Notes: generated by a model not told the origin, from the sequence alone. A DNA stretch of 64,000 nucleotides from Geosiphon pyriformis (GCA_016748015.1 JAAOMT010000480.1:807428-871427), one strand, 5' to 3'. Counted from the first letter of the stretch, positions 35,371 to 45,990 are shown. A program made the numbers and translations.

Positions 35371-36190
35371 TAGCCCTTGATGAAGACTATTGGATCAGGA
35401 CCTATTACTACTGCAAGCCATGCCATAGAGAATGCTATAGTTACTCAAAGAAACAGGGAAAATGGGACAATGAATAATGTCTTGCTTGCAGCAAACAGTT
35501 ACTTGATGAAGGAATGTGGAACAACATTTCTGGTTAAGAAAGAATGTGCAATGCTTTATGTTAGTACATGATCCTCATAAACAACTGAGTCAATTATGAC
35601 ACTTCCATTACTACAGCTTGGCACTGAACAATAACTTGCTTTAATGACTACCCACACAATAAAGATAAGATCTGGGGAATAGTGAATGCCAAAGTCAAAG
35701 GAGTCATGCCCAGTAAAATCCTAGAAATTAAGAATAATCTTCCAAAACCAGTTGACATTATCTTCATCCCAAATCCAGATGCTTTTCTCAACATAGAGAC
35801 AGGCTCAGAGGAGTTTTACAAGCACTACCAAAATTTGGCACCAACAAAAAAAGAGCAGGAACAGTGTTTGAAAAAAATAAACACCCAATTATGTGACTAC
35901 TGTTTGATTTTATGTGACTTCTAGTATTGTAATAAATGTGATCTCATTCACAATCTACTATCACACATGATCTTTATGATTCCAGAGGAAGATGAACCAA
36001 TTAGCAACTGCATATTAGAATCAGAACCAATTTTCAATCCTGATTCAAACTCTGACAACAATAATAATGAAAACAACAGTTCTAGCTCCATTCAATATGA
36101 CAACAAAAATAACAACAATTCAGACTCAAATTTAAACTCTGAGCAATACATTGCACTTCCTGATCTCACCAAAAAGCAGGAACTGAAATA
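35315..36190 (+). pseudogene. Gypsy-1 cysteine-rich CxxC segment and acidic linker
   Basis: Between protease and dUTPase lies a segment with repeated Cys pairs: CKDC (about 35329), CKPC then CHREC-like (about 35417), CLAC (about 35481), MCNAL C, and later LCDYCLILCDF and YCNKCDL (about 35890-35945). This pattern suggests one or two zinc ribbons. Blocks 35682-35924 and 35967-36191 are open, and the latter is an Asp/Asn/Ser-rich linker (NPDSNSDNNNNENNSSSS). At least two frameshifts occur (near 35371 and 35580-35640). I know no standard Ty3/gypsy domain with this arrangement. Function unknown. Confidence 0.7.
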
Positions 36191-36625
36191 GTTTAGTAAT
36201 AATGATAAAGGTATCAGACCAGAACATGTATATGATACTGATGCCAGGTTTGATTTGAGATATCTCAGAAAAGACGCCATCAAATTGGAACCACATTCAT
36301 GTACTTGCATTAATCTAAAAATAACACTGAAAGTTCTGGCAACAATAATGGTTTAATTAGCCTTTAGGAATAGTCTAGCAAAAAAGGGAATCAATATCAA
36401 AGGAGAAATAATTAATACAGGATATGTGGAAAATATTATTGCAATACTACAAAATAACTCTGAAAAGACCTATATTATAGAGCCAAACAAAAAAATAGCA
36501 CAAGCAATATTCCTGCCTTTGGTTAAAATAGCTAAATTAGTATTAGTAAAAAACAGGGAAGAATTAAGGATTACAGCTAGAGGAATACAGAGTTTCGGAT
36601 CTATGAGTAGAATAGATGTACCAGT
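36189..36625 (+). pseudogene. Gypsy-1 dUTPase domain
   Basis: All five motifs of the trimeric dUTPase family are present in order in one frame. Motif 1 DTDARFDL is at 36234-36257, motif 2 FRNSLAKKG at 36363-36389 and motif 3 GEIINTGYVENI at 36402-36437. Motif 4 IEPNKKIAQAIF is at 36477-36512 and motif 5 RGIQSFGSMSR at 36579-36611. The family hydrolyses dUTP to dUMP and PPi. In motif 3 the usual GxIDAGY Asp is Asn, and Gly/Asp codons elsewhere show further G-to-A changes. Stops: TAG at 36189 (expected Trp) and TAA at 36354 (expected Gln). Located between protease and RT, so part of the same polyprotein. Confidence 0.9.
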
Positions 36626-37031
36626 TAATATGGCAGAGGAAAAAATTATTAACAAGAGAGAAATTATTTCCATCCATCAATCAATTTCTATTCTACCATA
36701 TGACCAATACATAGTAATCATAGAGAGAAAAGTAAAGGATCAGGTTCAAATTTTTAAGACAAAAGCAGCACTTTGTGAATCAGGAAAGATTGAATTAGTC
36801 AATCTACACATACCAGCCAAGAACCACAAACACATTAAAATTCCTATTTACAACAACATAGGAGATACCATTAAGATATTGGAAAGAATTACTATTGGAT
36901 ATTTGACCACTGAAGTTGAAAACCAACTGCTAAATACCATTCCAGACTTTCCACAACTGTGTAGATATGTAGATATCATATCTCAGACAATATATGAATG
37001 AGAAAAATGTTATCTGCACTAACCAAAACAA
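36626..37031 (+). pseudogene. Gypsy-1 region between dUTPase and RT
   Basis: Same open frame as the dUTPase (36426-37001). It contains VPVNMAEEKIINKREIISIH, PYDQYIVIIERKVKDQVQI and NLHIPAKNHKHIKIPIYN, and ends IPDFPQLCRYVDI. It looks like a folded beta-rich domain of about 120 residues, possibly a second protease-like or linker domain. I cannot assign it. Confidence 0.6.
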
Positions 37032-37960
37032 TTGAAACAGATAAATTTGGGAAATCTAGATCCACTACAATGTATGCAGCTTAAGATGTTACTCAGCAAC
37101 TTCAATGATATCTTTGCCAACAAAAATGAATTTGGAAAAACTGACATAATCCAGCATCAGATTAAGACTAGAAATACAATACCAATCAAACAAAAAGCAT
37201 ACAGAGTACTACCAGCCAGCCATGAGATTATTCATCAAAAAATTAATCAGATGCTTAACAACAGACTAATTCAGCCATCAATGAGCTCATGGTCATTACC
37301 AGTAGTATTAGTCCATAAGAAGAATGGAAAAATCTGCTTTTGTGTAGATTACTGGAAACTGAATGAAGTAACAAAAAGAGATAGCTATTCAACTCCAAAG
37401 ATCCAAAAACTTTTCAATGCTTTTGGAGAAAAGAAATGGTTTTCAACTTTAAACATAGACAGTGATTACTAGCAAGTAGCCATGAAATCAGAAGACAAAA
37501 AGAAAACAGTGTTCACAATATGAGAAGAAAATTTTGAATTCGAAGTCATGCCATTTGGCTTGATGAATGCTACAGCCACTTTTCAGTGGCTCATGGAAAT
37601 TGTTTATACTGGGCTACTATGGAAATCAGTAGTCATATACTTGGATAACATCAATGTGTTCTTAAAAACATTTGATGATTATCTGCATTATTTCTAACAA
37701 GTATTTGAAAGACTTAGATAAGTAGAATTGAAATTAAACACAAACAAATGCTTCTTTGGCAAAACAGAATTCAAGTTTTTGGGATATGTTATGAAAACAG
37801 TATTAAAACAGATCCAGATAAGATTAAGATTGTTAAGAACTTTCTAGTACCAAATAATCTCACAGAATTAAAACATTCTTAAGATTTGCTGAATACTGCC
37901 ACTTTATTAAAAACTTTTTCAAAATAGCTCAATCATTACACCAACTTTAAACAAAAAACA
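37032..37960 (+). pseudogene. Gypsy-1 reverse transcriptase
   Basis: Open at 37032-37472 with AYRVLPASHEIIHQKI, PSMSSWSLPVVLVHKKNGKI and CVDYWKLNEVTKRDSY. Stop TAG at 37470 replaces the Trp of the YWQ motif. The frame then continues through VMPFGLMNATATFQ to the polymerase active site YLDN at 37638-37649 (family YLDD, second Asp lost by G-to-A). Two Gln-position stops follow (HYF*QVF, RLR*VEL). After KTEFKFLGYV a frameshift near 37796 leads into IKTDPDKIKIVKNFLVP, and a second near 37876 leads into FLRFAEYCHFIKNFF. Confidence 0.93.
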
Positions 37961-38430
37961 CCAAATATGAATGGACAGAAATTTAGCAAGAAGCTTTTGA
38001 TACATTAAAAAAAAAGCTTATTCAAGCTTTAATACTGATCTATTCAGATTATAGCAAACCATTCATAATCACAACTGATATATCTGGTCAAGTATTAGGA
38101 GTTGTATTATCTTAAAAAAGACTGGACGGATGAGAACATTCAGTAGTGTATACCAGTAGAAGCTTAAGTCCAGCTAAAAAGAATTATAGAACTCCAGCAC
38201 TAAAACACTTAGCTATCTATTGGGCTGTCACTAAATAGAAAGAATACTTGAGTCAAAAGTTTGATGTGTACACTAATCATAAAAGTTTGACTTCAATTCA
38301 AAAACAAAAATTTGGAGATGATTGCCATACCAGATAGAAAATAGAACTTTCACTATTTAATTATACCATACATTATAAAAAAAGAAAAAAAAATGGAAAT
38401 GCCAACAGATTGTCACAAATAAAACAAATC
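37961..38430 (+). pseudogene. Gypsy-1 RNase H
   Basis: Frame 38041 onwards reads FIITTDISGQVLGVVLS (first catalytic Asp kept). It then has SLSPAKKNYRTPALKHLAIYW (family ALEGLA, so the catalytic Glu is Lys) and VYTNHKSLTSIQK (family YTDHKSL, Asp to Asn). The C-terminal NANADALSR motif is degraded to NANRLSQ. Stops appear at expected Gln, Arg and Trp. All losses are G-to-A or C-to-T. Confidence 0.9.
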
Positions 38431-38499
38431 TAAAAACATCTCAACCCAAAAATATAACAAAAGATGAATATACAAAAATACCAACAATTCTAACATTAT

Positions 38500-39230
38500 A
38501 TAAATACCAAATTGTTCAAGAAAAAATTATTTCAAAAAGAACAAAAAAACATAAAACAACAATCAAAATATTTTATTAACCATTAAAATATATTTTACCA
38601 AAAGAACAAAAGAAATCCAGATCAACCAATTAGAGTAATCACAAAACCAGAGAAAGAGACAATATTATTCAACATGCACTCAAATCTAATAGCAGGACAT
38701 TTTTATAAAGAAACAACCATAAAAAGAACCAGAAAAAGATATTATTAGCTATTAATGTATCCAGATATTATTTAATATGTTCAAAAGTGTGATGCTTGTT
38801 AGAGAAGAAAAGAAACAAAACCCAATGAACCATTAAGACCAATTAAAGTGGAACAACCATTTGATTGCATTGAAATTAACTTAATCAGACCATTAACAAT
38901 AACCAGCAGAGGCAAGAGATATATTGCAATAACCATAGACTATCTTACAAAATGGCCAGAAGCAAAAGCCTTTCAAAGAGCAGATGCAGAATCTATTGTC
39001 AAATTTGTTTACCAAAATTTGATCTGTCAACACAGATGTCTAAAAAAACTATTATTAGATCAAGGAACTTACTTTGTGAATAGAACACTGAGAGAATTAA
39101 GTCAAAAATTTGGAGTAAAAAGACCATTATTATCACCATATCATCCACAAACAAATGGATTAGTCAAAAGGTTTAATAGAACATTGTGTAAAACAATTGC
39201 CAAAATCAGCCAAAAAAGCTAGGATGAATG
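38500..39230 (+). pseudogene. Gypsy-1 integrase, zinc finger and catalytic core
   Basis: HHCC finger: His38677, His38698, Cys38788, Cys38797. Core at 38848-39222. The first catalytic Asp lies in IEINLIRPL and is Asn (codon 38878). The second is intact in LLLDQGTYFVN (codon 39058). The Glu in TNGLVKRFNRTL is Lys (codon 39166). The spacing between the second and third positions is exactly 35 residues, so the DD35E architecture is intact but two of three catalytic residues are lost by G-to-A. The enzyme would insert the cDNA. Confidence 0.93.
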
Positions 39231-39877
39231 GGATTTGTTTATACTATCAGTATTATTTGCTTATTAGACAATAAAGCAAGACACTACACAAGCAACACCA
39301 TTTGAATTAGTATATAATAGAACAGCAACATTACCAGTGAAGATAGAAGTCAAAACATATCTAACAGAACCAATAACAGAAGAGAATTTTCAAAAAACAT
39401 TGTTGAGAAAAACATATAACTTAATGGAGACACTAGAAAACAAACAGTGAAGAGCAGCTGATAACATCCAAAAGTTACAAAAAAAACAAAAAGAAAGACA
39501 TGATAACCAACTACCAGATAAACCAGTTAAATTCAAAATTGGAAACAAAGTACTGTTATATCATACCAAAGTAGAAAAACAATGGAGTAGAAAATTTGAC
39601 CCCAAATAGAACAGACCATTTCACATAGAAAAAATTCTAAGAAATGGAACTTATAAATTAAGATAGAACAACAAAATCTTAGCCAAAGCAGCACATGGTG
39701 ATTGATTAAAATCATATTATCATATAGTGTTATCATCCACCAGTAATATTCGACAATTAAGAATACAAAGACTAATAATTCAACCAGAGGAGATTCCATG
39801 AGATCTAGAACCAATTATAATTATTAAACCAAACATGTCAAATTGAATAACCAAAAGAATATATAAAGACATAGTAT
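39231..39877 (+). pseudogene. Gypsy-1 integrase C-terminal domain
   Basis: After a TAG at an expected Trp (39220s) the frame continues with SVLFAY*TIKQDTTQATPFE, the usual sequence after the core. At 39530 it reads FKIGNKVLLYHTKVEKQWS, KFDPK*NRPFHIEKILRNGT, the SH3-like DNA-binding domain of gypsy integrases. I see no chromodomain after it. The frame ends in repeated stops at about 39800-39850. Confidence 0.85.
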
Positions 39878-40528
39878 ATGTAACAAAAGACAGCTGAAAT
39901 AGAAATTACCAACAACATTTATTCACTAGCACAACAAATTTTTCAATTGATCCAACAACAGGAAATAAAAATTATAATCAATCAACAAACCATTAGATAC
40001 AAAAACACCAGAAAGAGACCACAAGATAAAATACAAAGAGAAACAGAAAACACTATTGACAAAATAATTACAAAAGTGAAATTAGTGATAAAAGCACAAC
40101 CAAAAGTCACACAATATCAAGAGTTGACTATAGAAACTTGGAATTGGTAGACACAACAATTTCTGACAAACTTTTGTTATTTTTACTTGGGGCAACACAT
40201 GAATATTCAGAATTTATATACAAATAAGACAAAATAATTATTTGACACACTAATACTGCAATAACTGAAACAATTTGTGAGAAAAAACAATCTAACCACA
40301 CAGGCAAGAGCCATTTATTGGCTACACACTGAATTTCCAGACCAACCAAAAATTCTACTCAATCCAGCAATGGATTCTATTACCACTAACCAAATGAGAA
40401 AAATAATCAATGCCCAATTTGAAAAATTACAAAGCAAGATAACACAAGTAATTCTCAAAAAAAAAGTTCAAAAAATACTTAAAGATAGAGAATTAAAATT
40501 AGGAGATCTCAATAGAGCTCAATATTAA
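39878..40528 (+). pseudogene. Extra ORF in the env position of Gypsy-1, function unknown
   Basis: A frame of about 216 codons runs from ATG 39878 to TAA 40526-40528, which overlaps the polypurine tract. In-frame stops at 39881, 40148, 40235 and 40262 sit where Gln or Trp is likely. The N-terminal part is EIEITNNIYSLAQQIFQLIQ and basic (NTRKRPQDKIQRETEN). The C-terminal part is TQARAIYWLHTEFPDQPKIL, DSITTNQMRKIINAQFEKLQ and ILKDRELKLGDLNRAQY, predicted mostly helical. There is no signal peptide or membrane segment, so it is not an envelope protein. The same sequence survives at the 3' end of Gypsy-3 (about 47580-47970). Confidence 0.7.
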
Positions 40529-40539
40529 AAAGAAGAGAA
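40527..40539 (+). other. Polypurine tract of Gypsy-1
   Basis: AAAAAGAAGAGAA directly before the 3' LTR start (TATTACTC at 40543), the expected primer for plus-strand synthesis. It overlaps the stop codon of the extra ORF. Confidence 0.8.
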
Positions 40540-40542
40540 TAA

Positions 40543-41386
40543 TATTACTCATAAAATATAGAAAGCATATTAGTATATAAATTAGCCAATCAAAAGTAGT
40601 TGTAGTAGATGTAGAATTTCAGAATTCCTCTCAAAAAAAATTGCAGGATTCCAGGAATTTCAGAATTCTTATATGAAGAATTACAGGATTCCAGAATTCC
40701 AGAATTTCTTCCAAAAAGAATTGCAGGATTCCAGAAATTCCAGAATTCCTGGTGTAAAGAATCAAGGAATTGAGGTATCTCAATTATGTATATATAGCAG
40801 TAGCATTAGAAGAAAAAAAGATGAACTTTTTAGTTTAAATTTAATCTAAGCAATCTTTCACATTACAATTATCAATAAATAATTATTTAATATCTTAAAT
40901 TCACTCTTTACTATCAACACTTCATGTTAGTAACAATTGATACTTAACCACACTGAAACAATAGCTCTTGATTACAACTATTAATAAAATACTAATATTC
41001 ATTGCCTTGACTTATTTTCTTTTATTTTTGTTATTTTTTTGTTTTACTAATTGATTGAAGATTAAGCACTAAGTTATTAATATCAAAGATAGTTTGGTAA
41101 AAGACCCCAAAGAAAGGGTATAGAAATTGAGAATTTAAGGATAGCTTACCAGAAAGGCATCTCTGTTAGATTACTGGCCACCATGCTGAGAAAAAAATTC
41201 AATGGAATTGTGACTCTGGAAGGCTATTGAGAAGACAACCATCGAATCTCTGTCTATTATACAAAAAACTCCACAACAAAACCTTCAGATCAACAAAACC
41301 TTCAGAAACTAACATTATCATATCAATTGAGCACCAAGTTATGGGTTTGTTATTTGATTTGAGACCCCAAATAATCACTTGTAATA
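40543..41386 (+). repeat. Gypsy-1 3' LTR
   Basis: Starts TATTACTCATAAAATATAG (TG of the 5' LTR changed to TA) and ends CTTGTAATA (CA changed to TA). Aligns throughout with 31401-32252, including the tandem repeats, TATA string and A/T block. Most differences seen by eye are transitions. Followed by ACAC. Confidence 0.92.
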
Positions 41387-42624
41387 ACACTCAAAAATAT
41401 TATACAATTAGTAAAAAAAACAATTTTTTCATTTATTAAAATAAAAATTTTACTATTTTTCTTTAAATAATAAAATTCAACTTTTATTAAAAACTATATT
41501 ATTATCTACATTAATCCCACAAATATTGAAAATTCTTAATTATACTAAAAAGCTTAAAAAATACAATTAAGAAAATATACTAATTACAGAATATATCTAT
41601 TGCTATTTTAAAAACCCTTTTTTTAATTAAAATTCAGAGCAAAGTTTGAAAATTGTAAAGAGAAGTCTAAATTGGAATTCGAAAAAAAACCCAACAAAAA
41701 AACAATTATGAAACTGGTCATTAGAACAAGCAGTCAATTCAAAAACCAAAAAATTCGTAATTAAGAAAAAGAATTAAATATAAGAGAAGTTATTTTTAAG
41801 AACACTTAAGAAAATATTATCTTATCTTTTTTTAGACCAATAAATTCACCAACAAAAAACAACAATAAAATAATTACATTATATATTATGCAATTAACAG
41901 ATTTTTTAGAAAAAAAATAAAAATAAACATGTATATATGACTTAAAAAAACATAAAAAGCCATCTAAGCAAATAACTAAAATAATCAAAAAATAATTCAA
42001 ATATTATCTTTTTTAAAAAAATGTTAACTTATAGCATTAAAGCTTAAAAACAAAACTTTTAAGCTTTATTTAATTTAAAAATATACTTTTAAAGTAATTT
42101 AACAATTTAAATACTATAATTTAACTGCAAAATAAATTCAATATTATTAAACAAGATACTATATAAAACTGTTATTAAGTTTTAGATTTTAAATCAATTT
42201 ATTAAAAGATTAAAAAGCAAAATTTTGGAAAAAGTATGTTATTTTTACTTTAATTTTTTGCCAAAAGTTATTATACTTGTCAAAATTCTTGAATTAGCTA
42301 AGAAAAAAGCTAGTTATAATTAAATAGTTAATATAGTAATTAAAAAAAACAAAACAAAAACTTTAAAAAAGAAAATAAAAAGTTATCTTATTTTAGATTT
42401 AAGAAGAAGTAATACATACTAATTACTTTAAAAATACAATTAGAAATACAGTAATAGCCAAAATAATTGTTTATTATATTAAAACTTCAAAACAAAAACA
42501 TGTATCTATTATTTTTGCAAATATATAAGACACTTAATTAGTTAATATTGAACACAAATAATACACAAAACACATAAAAATAATTATTATATGTTATTTT
42601 AAATGTTTAGAAATCAATATATGT
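41387..42624 (+). other. AT-rich sequence with a probable gag remnant
   Basis: Very A+T-rich. At about 42280-42350 one frame reads KILELAKKKASYN*IVNIVI, resembling the gag segment KTAKLETNYAQAVNLVM of Gypsy-1. The relative distance to the protease trace at 43440 fits Gypsy-3 gag. The rest of the stretch shows nothing I can name. Confidence 0.4.
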
Positions 42625-43100
42625 TGTTACAAATAATTATTTGGGGTGTTAAAACAAATAACAAATCTGTAACTTGATGCTTAATAGCTAAAAATATTGG
42701 TAATTTTTAAAAATTTTGTTTGAGTTTTTTGTATAATAAACAGAGTTTTAATTGATGGTTTCTTCTGTGAATTTTTTTTCAGCATGATGACTGGTTTATT
42801 TTGGCAATTATGCTTTTCTGATAAAATATTTTTAAATTTCTATCCATGTTCTCAGGTTTTTATTAGGCTATTCTTGATATTAAATACTCAGTGTTTAATT
42901 TTTTTAATCAGTTAGTAAACAAAAAAAATAAAAAATAAAAAAATAAAAAAAAATAAAAAAAAAAATAAAAAATTAATATTTTGTCAATAGCTATAATTAA
43001 GAATTATTAATTTAGTGTAATTAAGTATTGAATTTTATCAACATAGAATGTTAATAGTAGAAAAAGTAATTAATATTCTTAATCAAATAATAATAATATA
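42625..43100 (-). repeat. Partial LTR-1, minus orientation
   Basis: From TGTTACAAATAATTATTTGG it follows the reverse complement of LTR-1 through TGATGACTGGTTTATTTTGG, the A/T block at 42907-42970 and the GTCAATAGCTATAATTAAG region, then fades at about 43100. About 480 bp, so only the R/U5 half is present. It lies between the gag and protease traces of Gypsy-3. Confidence 0.75.
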
Positions 43101-43439
43101 GATAAGATAATAATAGATAATTTTATTAATAACAGTTTATTTTAGTTAACAAGTCAATTCAAATTATTAAAATAAATAGCAAACTTATTTTAATATACTA
43201 AAAAATCTGAATATTAAAAACAATAACAGTAAAAACACAATTAAAACCAAAAATTTGCCCAAAAATCAAAATTGAGCCAAACTATATTATTAACAGTTGC
43301 CATCAAAAATAGTAGTCTTGTAATCAATTTTTTTTTAAATTTGAAAAAAATAAAACTATGTTTAATAAAATAGTATTAAACAAAAAATGTCTAATTATTA
43401 TTATGTATATAAAAATAACTGTAAACAACACTTTAATTA

Positions 43440-43780
43440 AACTTATTTTAAATAATAGATTTATTGAAAACATTATAATGCTTTAATTAGTAAACTAACT
43501 GAGTTTTAAAGTTAATTATGTTGTAATGTTTCAAATTATAATAGTTAATAGAAATATTAAGTTGTCTTATAACAAAATCAATTCATTTTTTTTTGAAATT
43601 AATGACATAATAATATTTATAAAAATATTAATAACAGACACTACACAATATCAAGCATTAATAAAAAATAACTGATTAACAAAAATTAATACTATACTAT
43701 ACTAGACAACTTAAAAGCTTTTTATCAACTATAATAACCACTATGTTAAAATTCCAGCCACATATGATTATTGTTATTAG
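43440..43780 (+). pseudogene. Gypsy-3 protease remnant
   Basis: The end of the domain is clear: IIIFIKILITDTTQYQALIK followed by INTILY corresponds to ITSIKVLVMEAT, YQALVG and TNTVLNW of Gypsy-1 (43610-43710). The active-site DSG is not recognisable; the expected region is degraded to NNRFIENII. Confidence 0.65.
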
Positions 43781-44685
43781 TAAAATTTTAGTCATTAATT
43801 AGCATAAAATTACCCTTATAATTTTTATGATTAATTAGCGTATATTAACATTATTTTAAGTATTATTTATTATTTAATTAAATTATCAAATATTACTATT
43901 TAATAAATAATCTAATTTGAATAATAAAATTAAGATAATTAAATTACACAATACTTCAAACTATATAACATTTAAGAATTCACTGAAATTTGTAAAAGTT
44001 TACCGAAATAATAAATAGTTTACTAAAATAATTAATAATTTGTCAAAATAATTTGTGGTTTGTTAAAATATATCTTTAGTTTATCGAAATTATAGCAAAA
44101 AAAAAATTCAAGTTTATAAACTAGTATTACAACAAGTTGTATAAAAAAAAAGCTTTTTTTTTTAAGAAAATATATCTTTACATTAGAATTATCTTACTCA
44201 AAATTATTTTAATTAGAATAAATTATTTTTTTACAAAAAATAACAAAATTGAAATACTTCGAAAACCAAAATTCCTTAAAATTATTTACACTTGAAATTT
44301 TCCAAAAAACCAACTAATATTTTGAAATTAATTAGCTATCAATTTTAGTAATCTGTTAATAACTTTAGGCCTGAATAAAAAACAATTCTCTTGACAAAAT
44401 TTTATTTTTTTTATTTTTTTATTATAAATTATTAAGAGAGCCTAAAAACAAGATTTCTGTAGAAAAGTTGAATTTTATAGCAAAGTAATTACACATATTT
44501 AGTGAGCTTTCAAACAAGCAATTCTTGAAAAAGAGTTGACTTTTACTACAAAATAACTATATACAATAATTAATACAGAATTGGCCATTCTACTTATAAG
44601 TCCAGCAGTTCAAATTATAGAAAATAATTTGAAAATAAATTCAGTTATCAGAGATTTACTAGCTTCTAATAATCGTGAATTAATA
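43781..44685 (-). repeat. LTR-3 copy inserted in Gypsy-3, 905 bp
   Basis: Reverse complement of the repeat at 10610-11514 and exactly the same length. Begins TAAAATTTTAGTC and ends GAATTAATA. Gypsy-3 protease sequence lies on both sides (IPATYDY before, FKFEKNSVLP after), so this is an insertion. Flanks TTAG and ATAA do not form a clean duplication. Confidence 0.78.
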
Positions 44686-45610
44686 ATAAACTGATATTAA
44701 CAACAATTAAGGAAAGAGACCGAAAATCTCCAATAATATCATTTCCAAAAACTCAATACCAACCAAAAACTCATCTTCAAATTTGAAAAAAATTCAGTTC
44801 TACCAATCATTAAAACTTATTAGCTTTATGAGCTAATAACCAAAAAACAAAACTACTTGCTGTACTAATTTAAATGAGCAAAAAAAAATCCAAATAGAAT
44901 TAGATAAGTTTACAAAAAAACTGCCAATAATATTAACCAAAGCTAAAATATTTAGTTTACAATAAAAAATTCTTATCTATAATTAGATGTAGCATATTAA
45001 ATAAAGACTTAAAAAATTTTATTCACTATTATTATAACTATTATAACAAAAAATAGAACAAAAAACTATTTCTTACTTGTAAAAAATTATTGCCAAAAAA
45101 GTATAATTGAATTAACATGTCAAACAAAAAAAAATGTGTAATACAACTTGTCAATATACAATCTATAATTAAATAAAAGAAAAAACACTGTTCAAAACAG
45201 CATTTAATAGAGTATTAAAAAAACTATATTATTATTTACATAACAAAGATGAATTATATAATACTATACAGACCAAAATAAAAAAAATCCACCAAAAAAA
45301 TACAATATTAGAAAATATTAGCCAAAATAGCTAATAAAGTTACTAACTATAATATGTTTAATCCAGTAAACAAAATCCAGAAAAACTATTAACAGTTATA
45401 TCTTACTTATTAAGAACAAAAACAGTATTTTGTCCAAATAAATACTTACTTTTATAAAAACTGTTTTATCTTAAAAAAAATAGAAATTAAGAATTAGCAA
45501 TATTAAAATTAATCAATAAATTAACAAGACTCATTTGATAGTTCTAAGTCAAAAAAATTTGTAATCAATACTAATCTAGAATATAAAATTGATATTTAAT
45601 ATTTTAACAA
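44686..45610 (+). pseudogene. Gypsy-3 protease tail and linker remnant
   Basis: At about 44770-44880 the sequence reads LIFKFEKNSVLPIIKTYQLY and ELITKKQNYLLY, the counterpart of IKFKKEEKKPT, EAYQVFWV and NKLPPVFSW in Gypsy-1. Further on only isolated Cys codons suggest the CxxC segment. Nothing else is readable. Confidence 0.5.
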
Positions 45611-45619
45611 TAAGCACTT

Positions 45620-45990
45620 AAAGATAATATCTAAAAAATTCTATTTAACTATTACTAAATTCGATTTATATTATTTAGAAAACCAATTTATAATATTACT
45701 ATCCAAAAATATTGTTAAAATTAATTTAAAAATAACAGTTAAAATTCTGTCAGAAATAATAGTTTAAATAGAATTATAATTAAGTCTTACAAAAAAATAG
45801 GTGTTTAAAAAAAAGTAATTAATTTTAAATACATTAAAAATTTGATAATTTTACTACAAAATAATTCAGAAAAATCTAATATTATTAAGTTTAAGGAAAA
45901 AATTGGGAAATTTGTGCTAGTAAAAAATCATAAAAAATTAATATAAACAATAAAAAACTTTTGGTTTTGAATTAACAAAAAAAAATTGAA
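45620..45990 (+). pseudogene. Gypsy-3 dUTPase remnant
   Basis: Order and spacing match the Gypsy-1 dUTPase. TITKFDLYYL (motif 1 region) is at about 45650, then NLKITVKILSEIIV with a TAA at the same Gln position, then SLTKK (motif 2). Then follow ILLQNNSEKSNIIK-like sequence in mixed frames and the KIGKF/NREEL counterpart. Much weaker than in Gypsy-1, but it shows that the domain is not unique to one element. Confidence 0.55.

Larger units (their letters stand above)
31401..41386 (+). mobile_element. Gypsy-1: complete Ty3/gypsy LTR retrotransposon with dUTPase
   Basis: Two directly repeated LTRs (852 and 844 bp) enclose about 8.3 kb. Internal order: primer-binding site, gag (two parts), CCHC knuckle, aspartic protease, CxxC-rich segment, dUTPase, RT, RNase H, integrase, an extra ORF, polypurine tract. 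RT before RNase H before integrase defines Ty3/gypsy order. All reading frames carry stops and small indels. Possible 4-bp target duplication ATAC/ACAC (one transition apart). The two LTRs differ at many C/T and G/A positions. Confidence 0.93.

Noticed and set aside
33061-40528. In-frame TAA, TAG and TGA read as Gln, Trp or Arg: a non-standard genetic code?
   Set aside because: All three stop codons replace different amino acids, frameshifts are also present, and catalytic Asp/Glu are changed to Asn/Lys at the same time. Other LINE frames end at TAG or TGA exactly at the family C-terminus. Mutation explains this better than a changed code.
39878-40528. Extra 3' ORF as an envelope protein
   Set aside because: No signal peptide, transmembrane segment, furin-like site or Cys pattern. 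The sequence is polar and helical.
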